From Hydnum rufescens UP504 (Eukaryota > Basidiomycota > Agaricomycetes > Cantharellales > Hydnaceae), in the NCBI GenBank assembly GCA_014904985.1, contig MU128938.1, positions 235,564 to 299,563 on the forward strand: a DNA stretch of 64,000 nucleotides, given 5' to 3'. The notes under the pieces were generated by a model. It was not told the DNA's origin. It worked only from the letters and a program-made list of their open reading frames with translations, and did not search any database. This document shows positions 12,700 to 22,831 of this stretch, one piece after another (positions within the stretch are counted from its first letter, which is position 1; each line of letters begins with the position of its first letter). Both the position numbers and the translations under genes were made by a program.

Positions 12700-15600
12700 C
12701 TATGACATCTCCAGCCTTCTCCAGCGGCTGTCGCGACGAGTGGTCAGAAACACCTCGCCTTCCTCTTTCAAAGCAGGCCATGAACTGGCTTGACTTGGCA
12801 TCAAGTTGCTAACCTGCAACATCAATGTGAGAGAACTGTCCAGGAAAGCAAGGAGAGCAGGACCGAACGTACGAGATATCGGCGCCCTTCAGTAAGAAAG
12901 CCTTCGCCAAGGGCCAACACATCCCACACAGTGATCTGAGCCGTCCTCAAAGCTGGTCTGCGCCACACGCGTGCATCTTTGACTCGAATCACTCTAAAGT
13001 TTCGAACATCTCGGGGAGGAAGAATGGACTCAAGGCATTCGGGTAAATAAAACGGGATGCACGTATCATATGTAGTCGACTCACTTTAAGCTCGTTCTCG
13101 ATGTACTCTCCGGCCGTAGCGCGTTGTTCTTCCAGTCGCTTACGGATGTAGAAAGCGAGCCATCCACTATCGTGCGCAGATAACGTCAAGTCCTTGTAAA
13201 ACATGTTGAAAGTCCGCAGACGACTCCAAGTCGTCGTACAGATCGTCAAGGGAATTGGGCTCCTCATCTGCACCAAGTTATGAACGCCAGTCAGTTTAAA
13301 GCAATAGCACCAGGAATTCGACATTCGACCTTCTGGACCAGGCATCCATCCATTCGCGACACGCTCCGCTCTTTCAGCTATACCTTCCAGGGCAAACCAG
13401 CGAGACTTCAGCTCTGACTTGATCTTTGCTTCCTCAACTTGGCGTGTTTCCTAGGGGGGCCGAGATAAGGTACAGCATGATCCACACCACAATACTACAC
13501 ACACCTCCCATTTCGTGCGAGCGTCTTGTTCCTCTGCAGCATTCGTCGGAATCAAGCGCTTACCTTCAGCTGCCGTCTCGAGATACCCAACAGGAAACAG
13601 CTTCTCTACTACGATATCGAGTAGCATCACCACACCCCCGTCAGGGTTTAGACTTCGAAGACTTGCGGTAATGGGTGCCTGGGGTTGCGAGACGCCAAGT
13701 CTGGCGTCCCACCGCGCCAGAGTGGTCGAGTTGCCACACAGCGTAAGCGAAGACGAACTATATGCTTTCAGAACTTCCTTGGGCTCTCCTGGCGCATCAA
13801 GCTTCTCACAGAGCTTTGTTATCACTGTGAGAGACAATCTACGGGACTTGGACACTTACACGAATTCCAGACATGAAGATCTTTGTACCAAGTCTAATCT
13901 TCTTTTTTCGAGTTGCACGAGCGAGTGCCGCATCCACTGTGGCTCGAATGCGATACCAACCATCCGTCAACTCAAGTTTGGGATGGGAGGGAACCGATCC
14001 AGCGTCTGTTACGACTTCTTCTGACCAATGAATGGCGGAAACGCACAAGACCATGGGCCGCGAAGACGACGCGTCACGTTCTTGAATGAGTCGTACAACG
14101 GGTCGTTGGGTGCGGTTGAGATCGCGTTCATAGCTAGAAGATAGTGCGTCAGACTATGCCCAAAGCATAGCAGATAGGTCGAACCAGCAAACAAACATAC
14201 CGATACATGAGATCTTTACAAGTCGATTCAAAGCTCCAAAGTTCCTTAAGAAGAGTAGGCTTGCAACAAATTATACTCGCTCGTTTCCAGAGCACCAGAG
14301 ACCAATGATTATCGACCCATTCTTGGGTGGCTAACGAGCAACCTCTTTGGCGCAGATAAGGCAATGCAGCAGCTACACCTAATATTAATGGTTCGCCGGC
14401 TCGAGCGTCCGGAGCGTGGAACACGTGATATATGGCATTTGCGGGCGTGATCTGGGGAAGCTCTGGTGGACTGAAGATATTCGGGTCTAAGCAGAGCGTG
14501 ACGCACGGCCACAATTAGGCGACGACCTACATTCCATTTTCCGATAAGCCTTCCAGATCAAGCACACATGGGACTACCCCTGATTCCCGTAGACCTAGTC
14601 GGTTAGCAGAGGGAGCTGTGCATTACGTGATAAATCAACATCCCCAAAAGGTGATCACTTCTCAAGGGACTCAACTAAGATCGAAGCATGCATTTGGAAG
14701 CAGAGGACCGGCGCGTTGTTTGCCTTTATCTTTAATGGAGCGAGCGGAAGCGGGTGGTGGAGCCACTTTAGGCACGGGACGATACAGAACATCCATATTT
14801 GTGCGTCCATTCTCGCCGGGTCTGAAGCCAGGTTTGTATGGCGTAATGAAGCCTTTCTGTACCGTTTTCACAGGGTGATGGTGGTTTCCCACACCCGGTT
14901 TTAGAAACGAAACCGGGGTGGAGAAGGCCAGCGGGGTACCAGGAATGGTTGTTGAAGATCGCGAGGGCCCAGAAGTGGAAGTAGTCATTGTTGATCTGCG
15001 AATGGGTGTACTAAACCCCGGTGAGGGTACACCAGCACGATCTGGATTAAGGGGCGAGGTTTGATATATGTTCCCATCCATTATGGCCTTCATTTTTATT
15101 CTGAGGGATACCTCTTTGGCTTTGGCGGGAGTGAGAGGAGACGTGAAAGGTAGCTGGGCGCGTCTGCTATGAGGAGACTGTCGTGGCGGCTTAGCGAGGC
15201 TGTCGGTCTCCGAGTCTGCAGCTTCCGCTTGAATGGTGGCGACGAATTCTTGGGCTTTCTCCAGGGCTTCCGCAGACAGCACGATGGGTTTCTGCCGGGC
15301 AGAGACAAATCCTATCTCTGGAATCGCTCGGGTTCGAAATGCCATCTGGGAGTCTGGCAAATCACGGTGACCGCTGACTGAAAGTTCATGATTATTCGGC
15401 TGTGGATGGAATTGAGAGGTCGATCCGAAGACCGCGCCTTCGGGTTGCAGTGCCGTGATAGAGTCTCGTGCACCCACATACCGGCTATTGGACCCACGAG
15501 AGTCCGCGTCGATCCCAACATTTGCTGCAACCGTGGCCTCGGATTCAATCCTAATAGGGGGGGCTGGGATATCTACAGAAGAGGATGAGGTATCGAGGAT

Positions 15601-16035
15601 CATGTCGTCGAGAGCGGCGTGCTCGTGGCCAAGGCTTGGAAGCTGAGCAACTGGGATAGAAGGGACATTTATCGCGTTGAAGGATAAGCGTTCAGTTGTC
15701 CCATCTTGACTACGGGGAATGCTCGAGGTCGCGTTAGGGGAAGGGTTCTTGGCGGGAAGTTGGGGCAACGGCTCGTTGAGAGCGGCTGCAATAGCAAGCT
15801 GGCGTTTCCTTCTCGCCTCAGCGGAAGGGGGCGGTCTTTGTGGAATAGGCTTAATTTGTGCTCTTGAGACAGATGACGCGCTTTCATTCGATAAACGCGC
15901 CCTCTTTCGAGAAGGAGAGCCTAATGGAGCGATATGAGACGTCTCATTGTGGCCGGTGATCTGCTACTACATACCAGACGTGAGCATAAGTTTTGGGTGC
16001 ACGAAACCGGAGACAGCCGTTACCGCGTCTAGCAT
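12700..16035 (-). CDS. BRH2: BRCA2/Brh2-type recombination mediator, about 11 exons
   Basis: Modelled exons, 5' to 3' on the minus strand: 16024-16035 (tentative), 14676-15960, 14531-14615, 14201-14470, 13860-14133, 13505-13804, 13330-13450, 13225-13267, 13085-13166, 12873-13028 and 12700-12813. All junctions keep frame and give about 913 residues; Ustilago Brh2 is 1075. The family loads Rad51 on single-stranded DNA for homologous recombination in the nucleus. A single BRC-type repeat lies near residues 221-244 (GFVSARQK...LSAEALEKAQEF), where the usual FxTA is FVSA. The DNA-binding domain follows: helical part with EWVDNHWSLVLWK, OB1 with RDLNRTQRPVVRLIQERD, VLCVSAI, LELTDGWY and LGTKIFMSG, then GNSTTLARWDARLG, DGGVVMLLDIVVEK and the charged tower-like helix. 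The late OB fold has PPRDVRNFRV and ITVWDVLALGEGFLTEGRRY. Only the first exon and the 13166-13225 junction are in doubt. Confidence 0.92.
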
Positions 16036-16174
16036 CTCAAATGGCTCAAAAATACACCAGCCGACCACATCCAAATTCGCAGCAAGTTATCTAGATCATA
16101 TTATTCCAAGGCAAGGGACACATCATGCATATTACGTAAGAATGGGAAACAACGAATAGATGGATGAAACGCAG

Positions 16175-17741
16175 TCAGTTGTTGGAATCATCGACAAAGT
16201 GCGAATCGAAAGGGGGACCATAGGGCTCATCTGTCTCAATGGGCTGGGGGCTGTGACTGGACTCATCCGAATCGAAGTCCGAGTGTACATCCCTCTCCCC
16301 TTCGTCGTCGCCGCAGTTGCTTGTAGCGCAAGCCCGCTCACTCGGATCCCATACTTCAACGTACTCGAGCACCTCCACAGACTCTGCTAAGGATCTTTAA
16401 GTCAGACTCCGAGCACAAACGATCGGTCTTTTCCAGAATTAGGCGGCGAATAGGCGCGTTTACTTCCTTACGTTTCGCTACCATGCTGGAAACACAACCT
16501 CGATGAGAGCCCGAGATATTTAGTGTATCCAAGTGTGGGAGAACGACTGGGGTCTCGGATGTGGGAGAAGAAAGGCGCGCAAGGCTCAATGGGTTCATCC
16601 CGTGCAGCACTACGGTGAGATACTGAACCATGGGCATGCCCCTGAACAAATTGTCGAAGGCCTCGGAGCGGAAGGGGTCCGGGTGGACAGGAGAGACCTC
16701 AATGCCACCGATGCAGAGGATGGTAACAGAGTGATAGAAGCCAAGGGTGCCGCAGGCCGCGACTACATCACCGTAATCACCACTATTACCCCAGTCCGCG
16801 AGGGTCAGGGATTGTAAATGGAATGGGCGGAGAACATTTACGAGACCGTGGACTTCTTGGGCGGACGTCTGATGCGAAATCTCCAGGACTCGGAGAGAGG
16901 GCATGTCGATTAGAGGCGGAGATGCCGCGAACTCTTCCATGACGCGGAAGGGTCCCGACGCATTCAATATGAGGGTCTCGAGCTCGGGGCAGCGGGAGAT
17001 GATGGTCGCGAACTCGCTGAGGCTAGGTTGGTTCTCCGGACGATGATTTATGAGCTTCGAGATGGGTAAGACTGGTGAAAAGGGAACGAGTCCCATGCGA
17101 TGGAGACAGATGAGAGAGCGAGGGTGCGAAGTCTTGGAGCCATCCCCACGGGAAGGGGCTTTGGCACATGGCTATCTCCGCGTCGCCTGGTCTTCTTCAT
17201 CGTCATCGTCATCGTCGTCGTCGTCGTCGTCAACGGGCATCCTGCGTAGGCAAAAGTCCCTGAGCTCAGAGGCGTTTTCGCATAAAGCAAATCGCTCCCA
17301 GACGGTATCGATGGCTGACTGATTGGTTTCGAGGATGAATCGTCTCCACTGAGTTACACGAGGGATTAGAACGTCCATCAACTTGGACATACGCTCCTCG
17401 GTGAATTCAGGGTTCGAAGGGATAGAAATATCCAAAGCGCACTTTTTGGCCCTCCCGAGGCAGAGGAAAAACCAATGAGAGTGAGGATCACCCTGCTTGA
17501 GGGTCAAGTCTGTCCAGAGCGCGGGATACTCCAGAGCAACCGACCTCCAATGGGCACAGACATGAGAGAGAGTAAGGTTGACCAAGCGATTCGGCTCGCT
17601 TTGCACTGAAATTAAGAAAATGTACGCGACGATTTCGTTTGGGAATGTGATCCAGGTGTTGGGGCGACGTGTTACAGGGACATGAATCGGTTGTTGATGA
17701 TTCGCGCTCGCTAGTTGTCCTGGACGATTGTTGGCCGCCAT
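16175..17741 (-). pseudogene. F-box/LRR-like protein, reading frame broken by about four +1 shifts
   Basis: The first part, from the ATG at 17739-17741, reads through the F-box-like block WITFPNEIVAYIFLISV and LSHVCAHWRSVALEYPALW to an Asp run near residue 178 encoded by a GAC/GAT microsatellite at 17195-17231. After 17174 the homology to the neighbouring F-box gene jumps frame three times: APRLRTL...WDSFPF in one frame (about 17090-17160), TSLTHLE in the next (17060-17085), and the LRR part LINHRPENQ to DLKILS back in the first frame (17055 to about 16390). A fourth shift precedes SVEVLEYVEVWDPSE and the acidic tail ending at 16175. No introns of plausible length fit these jumps. It is either a recently dead copy or correct protein with assembly indels. 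The family supplies substrate adaptors for SCF ubiquitin ligases. Confidence 0.7.
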
Positions 17742-18174
17742 GGGGTACGCGAAGTTTGAGGTCAACGATGTCAGAGACCTCTGGGGATACCGGTGTCATC
17801 TGAGGAACGGATCAGTGGACGACGGCAAGGACGAAGACGGGCCACGCACTAGCGCCAGAGAAGGGCGTCCCGAGAGTTGGTAGGTGTTGAACGTCCATCA
17901 CCTGTTTTTAACAAGGGAGTGTGGAGAAAACTGGGGACCCGGGAATCACCTGTTTAGAAGCACTTATATATGTCAAGACAGCCCCGACAGTTGTGACGCT
18001 GTGCAAAAAGTTTCGGTCCCAGGAACGGGATTCTGGGTCAAGTTGAATACTATTGGCATTAGTGTCCGAGAACCCGGTACATGGTAAAAGTGTGGTAAAC
18101 GGCAACCGCCAGACCATAGCTATATTGAGAAACAGGACGGAGCGCTTCCCTTCCTGTAGTGCGAATGGGCCGCG

Positions 18175-19854
18175 CTAGTTACCACCTAATAAATCCAATA
18201 CGTCGTCGGACTCGCTTCCTTCATCAGTCCATTCATTTTCCAATAGGGCAAGGTCGCCCGACACAACGCTCCCGCTCTCCTCAAGCAATTCCAAGTCATC
18301 ATCACTCTCCGTTTCCACCTCCCACATACCCTCGTCGTCCTCGTCACCCTCGTCGTCCGACGGATCAAACATCTCGATCACATTTACCGACAACTTCAGC
18401 ATGTCAATGTCCGACTTGTCCAGGCAATCCTGGTTGTTCAGCATCAGCTTCTGGATCGGGAGACCATGCGCTTGTCTCGAGTTGACAAAGAACGCAATGC
18501 TCGAAAGCTCTGCCCCCGTGATCTGAAACGTCGCCAATAGCGGGAGTAGCAGAGCTGGCGTCTTACTTGGAGATTTCGAGGCAGAGGTGGGCGGAGGTTT
18601 TACGAGACTGACGAATATGTCTTCCGACATCTCCTCTACATTCAATGTGAGGTGTGTTACGCGATGCAAAGCCGTAAATAGCGTCGTGAACGCCTCCATC
18701 CCGATACGCTGATCAGGGACGTCGATACCTTCTATACGGAGATGTGTCACGCTCGGATATCCCACAGACGGCTGACCGAGCGAAGATATCACAGAAGTGT
18801 AATCTGCGTCGAAGAAATCCTCGATCGTCAGGCACTCGAGGCTGGGAGCTCGGATGAGCGTAGTCAGGAAGGCAACCTGTTCAGGGTCGCGGAACAACGA
18901 GAGACGAAAAGTGCGCAAGGATGGGAGGGTGAGGGTATTAGTGTATTCGCCGAGTTCCTGTGAGATATGAAAGGGGCCCGATCCTCGGAATACCAACGTC
19001 TCCAACGTCGGGGAGGCGGAGAGAATTTGTACTAGTTGTGGCACAGTATACTGGACCTCGCGAAGGTGGTATGAGAGCTCCAGATGATTTAAATTCGTGA
19101 AAGCAAAAGCATCCCATTCCAAATGCACTCCCCATAATTCTAGGCAAGCCAGCCGCGGGGCCAGGTCTAGTGGTAGCACAATAGGCGGTTCAACACCAAC
19201 AAAAGGCGTGTCCATGTCAAAGTCACAGTTATTGTATAGTTGCAAAGTGTCAAGAATCGGCATCGTGCAAGTTGTCAAGCGCGAGAGGAAATGGTGTATC
19301 GGTTGGAACGCGTCTACACTGAGTGAGAATGTTCGCCAGTGGTCGACGTGGGGCTGTAGAATATCCATGACTCGTGACATGTGCTCCGCTCCGAACACCG
19401 CACCGTCCTCCGATTCCGACCAAAATAAGTCGATATCTAGTGGACACCGTTTGCTTCGCTCCAAGCAGAGCTGCGTCCAGGGATATGGCTCGTTCTCCGA
19501 CATGGTGATATGCTGCCACAGTAAGGGAGATGTCAGAGCAATATGACGCCAACGTCTGCAGACGGAAGAGACGACTAGATTGAATGGGACAGAGGGTGTC
19601 TCGGCTTCGTGCCGTTCATCCCACACACCGATGAGGAATATATGAGCCACAAGCTCCGCCGGAAGCTCGTCAAATACATCTCTTGTCCTGAGGGCTGAAG
19701 AAGGCATCCCGAAGAGTTGGCACATGACAGAGGGGACATCCTTAGCAGTAGTATCCCTATACAGAGGGGTATCGAGTGTTGAACATGCGCTTTTCCAATT
19801 GGACTTGGTAGCGTCTTGTACAAGATTTAGAAGATGATCCAATGTGTCGGCCAC
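18175..19854 (-). CDS. F-box/leucine-rich-repeat-like protein, intact
   Basis: A single uninterrupted frame encodes about 559 residues. The F-box block is at residues 62-110 (VFDELPAELVAHIFLIG, then VSSVCRRWRHIALTSPLLW). Degenerate leucine-rich repeats follow from about 190 to 440, for example LETLVFRGSGPF and LECLTIEDF, and a strongly acidic tail (DPSDDEGDEDDEG and similar) runs to the end. The annotated start at 19854 is a GTG codon. The first in-frame ATG is Met44, still upstream of the F-box, or an upstream exon may exist, so the N-terminus is unsettled. The paralogue at 16175-17741 lies next to it on the same strand, an evident old tandem duplicate with the same domain order. F-box proteins recruit substrates to Skp1-Cullin1 ubiquitin ligases; the substrate here is unknown. 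Confidence 0.8.
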   Translation of the reverse strand: MADTLDHLLNLVQDATKSNWKSACSTLDTPLYRDTTAKDVPSVMCQLFGMPSSALRTRDVFDELPAELVAHIFLIGVWDERHEAETPSVPFNLVVSSVCRRWRHIALTSPLLWQHITMSENEPYPWTQLCLERSKRCPLDIDLFWSESEDGAVFGAEHMSRVMDILQPHVDHWRTFSLSVDAFQPIHHFLSRLTTCTMPILDTLQLYNNCDFDMDTPFVGVEPPIVLPLDLAPRLACLELWGVHLEWDAFAFTNLNHLELSYHLREVQYTVPQLVQILSASPTLETLVFRGSGPFHISQELGEYTNTLTLPSLRTFRLSLFRDPEQVAFLTTLIRAPSLECLTIEDFFDADYTSVISSLGQPSVGYPSVTHLRIEGIDVPDQRIGMEAFTTLFTALHRVTHLTLNVEEMSEDIFVSLVKPPPTSASKSPSKTPALLLPLLATFQITGAELSSIAFFVNSRQAHGLPIQKLMLNNQDCLDKSDIDMLKLSVNVIEMFDPSDDEGDEDDEGMWEVETESDDDLELLEESGSVVSGDLALLENEWTDEGSESDDVLDLLGGN

Positions 19855-20176
19855 CTCATCACCTCCCTGTCGACGGAACTAAGAATACGTGCATATTAAA
19901 ATCAACGATCGAGTGCGGTACAAAATGAAACATAGGTGAACATGCCTGGAGACTAGCCAGCTTCAGCATCCTGGAGGCCTCTTCGGCTCGCTGCTCATCA
20001 TCCCCGCCATACATTTCTACCATAAATCGAAGAATTCCTTCTCCATCCTCGGTTTGTTCGTCGCCGTCGACGTCAGTCATGGTAAGGGACACTACGATAG
20101 ATCGGCTATTTCCGTCCCCGTATATGGAGGTTATACTTAGCAACCTTCCTTGCCCTCCTCCACCACGATCAGAAGG
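19855..20176. other. Divergent intergenic region between F-box gene and glutamate decarboxylase
   Basis: The two genes are transcribed away from each other, so this stretch of about 320 bp should hold both promoters. A minus-strand frame over 19859-20230 is open but shows no family features; part of it could be an upstream exon of the F-box gene. Confidence 0.4.
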
Positions 20177-22831
20177 ATGGGTTTCCTCAGCACTGTTCCA
20201 GCAACCTCGAACAGTAATGTTGATATCCACAATCTAACCACAACCGTTTGTACGCCATCAAGTGCACTCTGGTGGTCGTACTGTATATGCTCACCTTTAT
20301 CGTCGACAGATGGCTCGGCGATTGCTGGGCGTGGAGCCCCGCGTTTTGAGGTGCGTTTTCTTGCGTCCCATTATGATCCTCGCTAAATTGGTTATGACCA
20401 CACTCCATAGCTTGCTGAAGAAGAAATGGAACCCAGAGTTGCAGCACGTTTCATTCATGATCACCTCCTCCTCGACGGTACCCCATCCCTCAATCTCGCC
20501 AGTTTCGTGACGACGTATATGGAAGAAGAGGCTGAAAAGCTCATGATGGAGCAGTAGGCCAAACTAGCTGTCAGTCCAGCTGCTCCTACTGACGTTGGCG
20601 TTAACACGTGTACAGCCTTTCTGTCAACTTCATCGATGTCGAGGAGTATCCCGCCAGCGCGGAGATCGAGACTCGATGCGTCAATATGTAAATATTTCAT
20701 TTATGCTGTCACAATATTACTGATGTATGGCTCCTTAGGATCGCGCGCCTGTTCAATGCACCAGTAGATACTCCAGAAAGCGAGGCACTTGGTGTTTCGA
20801 CTATCGGTTCTTCCGAAGCCATCATTCTCGCAGTTCTCGCAGCCAAGAGGCTTTGGAAGAACAAGCGTAAGGCCGCAGGAAAGAGCACTGAGAATCCAAA
20901 TATCGTGATGGTGAGTGAAACCAACGTGGTGATTTTTGTCCAGTGCCTGAACTTGTCATTGTAACACGAACGAAGAATGCTGCGGTTCAAGGTACGAATA
21001 GAATTGACCAATTGAGTTCTATTTATACTTTATGGAGACACGTTATTCGGCAGTGTGTTGGGAGAAGGCCGCCCGCTATCTCGAAGTTGAAGAACGTTAT
21101 TGGTATTGCAAACCAGGTCAGTATGTTTTGGACCCCAAGGAGGCCGTCGAGCTGGTCGATGAAGTGCGTGTAACAAGTATAGCCCTCGTCTCATTTCTCA
21201 CGGGTACCCGTCTGTAGAACACTATCCTCGTCTGCGCCATCCTTGGAACTACCTACACTGGACAGTACGAAGATGTGGCGGGATTGAACGATGAACTCGA
21301 GAAGAAGAACAAAGAGCTTGGCATCGATGTCCATATTCACGTTGACGCGGCTTCTGGCGGGTTTGTTGCTCCATTTGTGGTTCCAGACTTGGTGTGTGAA
21401 TTGCGATGTAGCGTGGAATTGCTCGAAGATTTAATCTTTACGTGTCTCAGATATGGGACTTTAGGGTTCCTCTTGTTTGTTCTATAAATGTATCCGGGTG
21501 AGTTGACAATTCCCTGGCATCCTCTCTTAACCTCCACGAGCTGATGAGAGAATTCAGCCATAAGTATGGACTGGCTTATGTTCGTATTTCCTCCATTGTC
21601 CAGATTCACCTGGTATCCTGATCATCTATACACTATACTTCGTTCATGATTGCAGGCTGGAGTTGGGTATGTCTGATGGTTTCGGTCCCCCCCCCCCCAA
21701 TCCGTAAGTCTGATTGCTTTGTTCAATCTAGTTGGGCAATTTGGAGGGACAAGTCGTTCCTTCCAGACGATATCCTCTTTACGGTCAACTACCTTGGTAT
21801 CATGAGCACCTGATCAAAAATATAGAATATCTGGTCTGATTCTTATGAATAGGCTCTCCACAGGTGTCCTTTACTCTTAATTTCTCGAAGAGCGCCGTGC
21901 AGGTGATTGGACAATGTACGTAACCGATCCTTCAGGTGGTATGTCCAGGCTCATTTAGTCGCCACCTTTCCCTGCTCAGACTACCAGTTGCTTCGCCTTG
22001 GAAAGACGGGCTATAGGGCCATAATGACAAACGTAAGCAATGCAATGATTTTTTATTTAAAATGTACTTATTGGTTTCTGTTCCAGCTTACTGCGACTGC
22101 TGACTTCCTTGCTCAAGAGATCCTCGATATCGATCAGGGCGAAAGGTTTGAATTACTCAGTGAGATAAATGGTGCTGGTCTGCCACTGGTTGCATGGAAA
22201 CTTAAAAACCTGGGAAAATATGATGGTATGTACACGATTTCGGAGCCCTTCACCCATTCTAACCGACGTTGTCGTCAGAGTTTGCGATTGCTCGGACTCT
22301 TCGCAGCCGAGGCTGGATAGTTCCAGCTTATACCATGGCGCCCCATACCGAAACGATGAAGCTCCTACGTGTAGTCGTTCGAGAGGACTTCAGTCGAGAT
22401 AGATGCCAGATTTTCCTGCGTGATCTTAAGGATGCGGTGTGTAGTCCTCACGATCGTGTGAAGCCTAACAATTCTCATTTGGATTCGTGTTTCAGCTCAA
22501 ACAACTGGATGTGACCCCTGAGGTGGTCCTTGACCACCAGGCAGAACAGCATCTTCAACAAGCTGCTGCGAAGCATAAACGAAGCCACAAGTACGTGCTT
22601 GCCCCGAGGACCGTACCTCAGGAGCCTAATTCCCGTTCCCTGCTGTGGTTTTGGAACCTCGTCTTCTCCCTTTGTGGCAGGCATCGCCGTCATGACAATC
22701 ATTCCCTCCAAGGAACAGCAGGCAAGACTCACGCTGTACGTTTCTTCGCTTGATAATTTTTTTTTCCATCCATGCGCCGGGCGGAAATTGATGGACACTG
22801 ATGCGTTTTCTCCGTCCTCTAGGTGTGCTGA
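20177..22831 (+). CDS. GAD1: Glutamate decarboxylase (PLP-dependent), about 18 exons
   Basis: Exons with in-frame junctions: up to 20350, 20411-20553, 20616-20687, 20739-20910, 20976-20991 (16 bp), 21054-21163, 21218-21391, 21451-21497, 21558-21579, 21656-21666 (11 bp), 21732-21796, 21853-21915, 21980-22032, 22087-22225, 22279-22436, 22496-22590, 22681-22735 and 22823-22831. It converts L-glutamate to GABA and CO2 in the cytosol, the entry step of the GABA shunt. Family blocks are clear: [86 protein letters not shown] with the PLP-binding lysine, and [13 protein letters not shown] VPAYTMAP. The C-terminus is His/Lys-rich and ends GKTHAVC, typical of fungal enzymes and dependent on the last 9 bp exon. 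The N-terminus before residue [14 protein letters not shown] is uncertain: the ATG at 20177 is in frame, but [12 protein letters not shown] in another frame also looks family-like. Confidence 0.9.
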
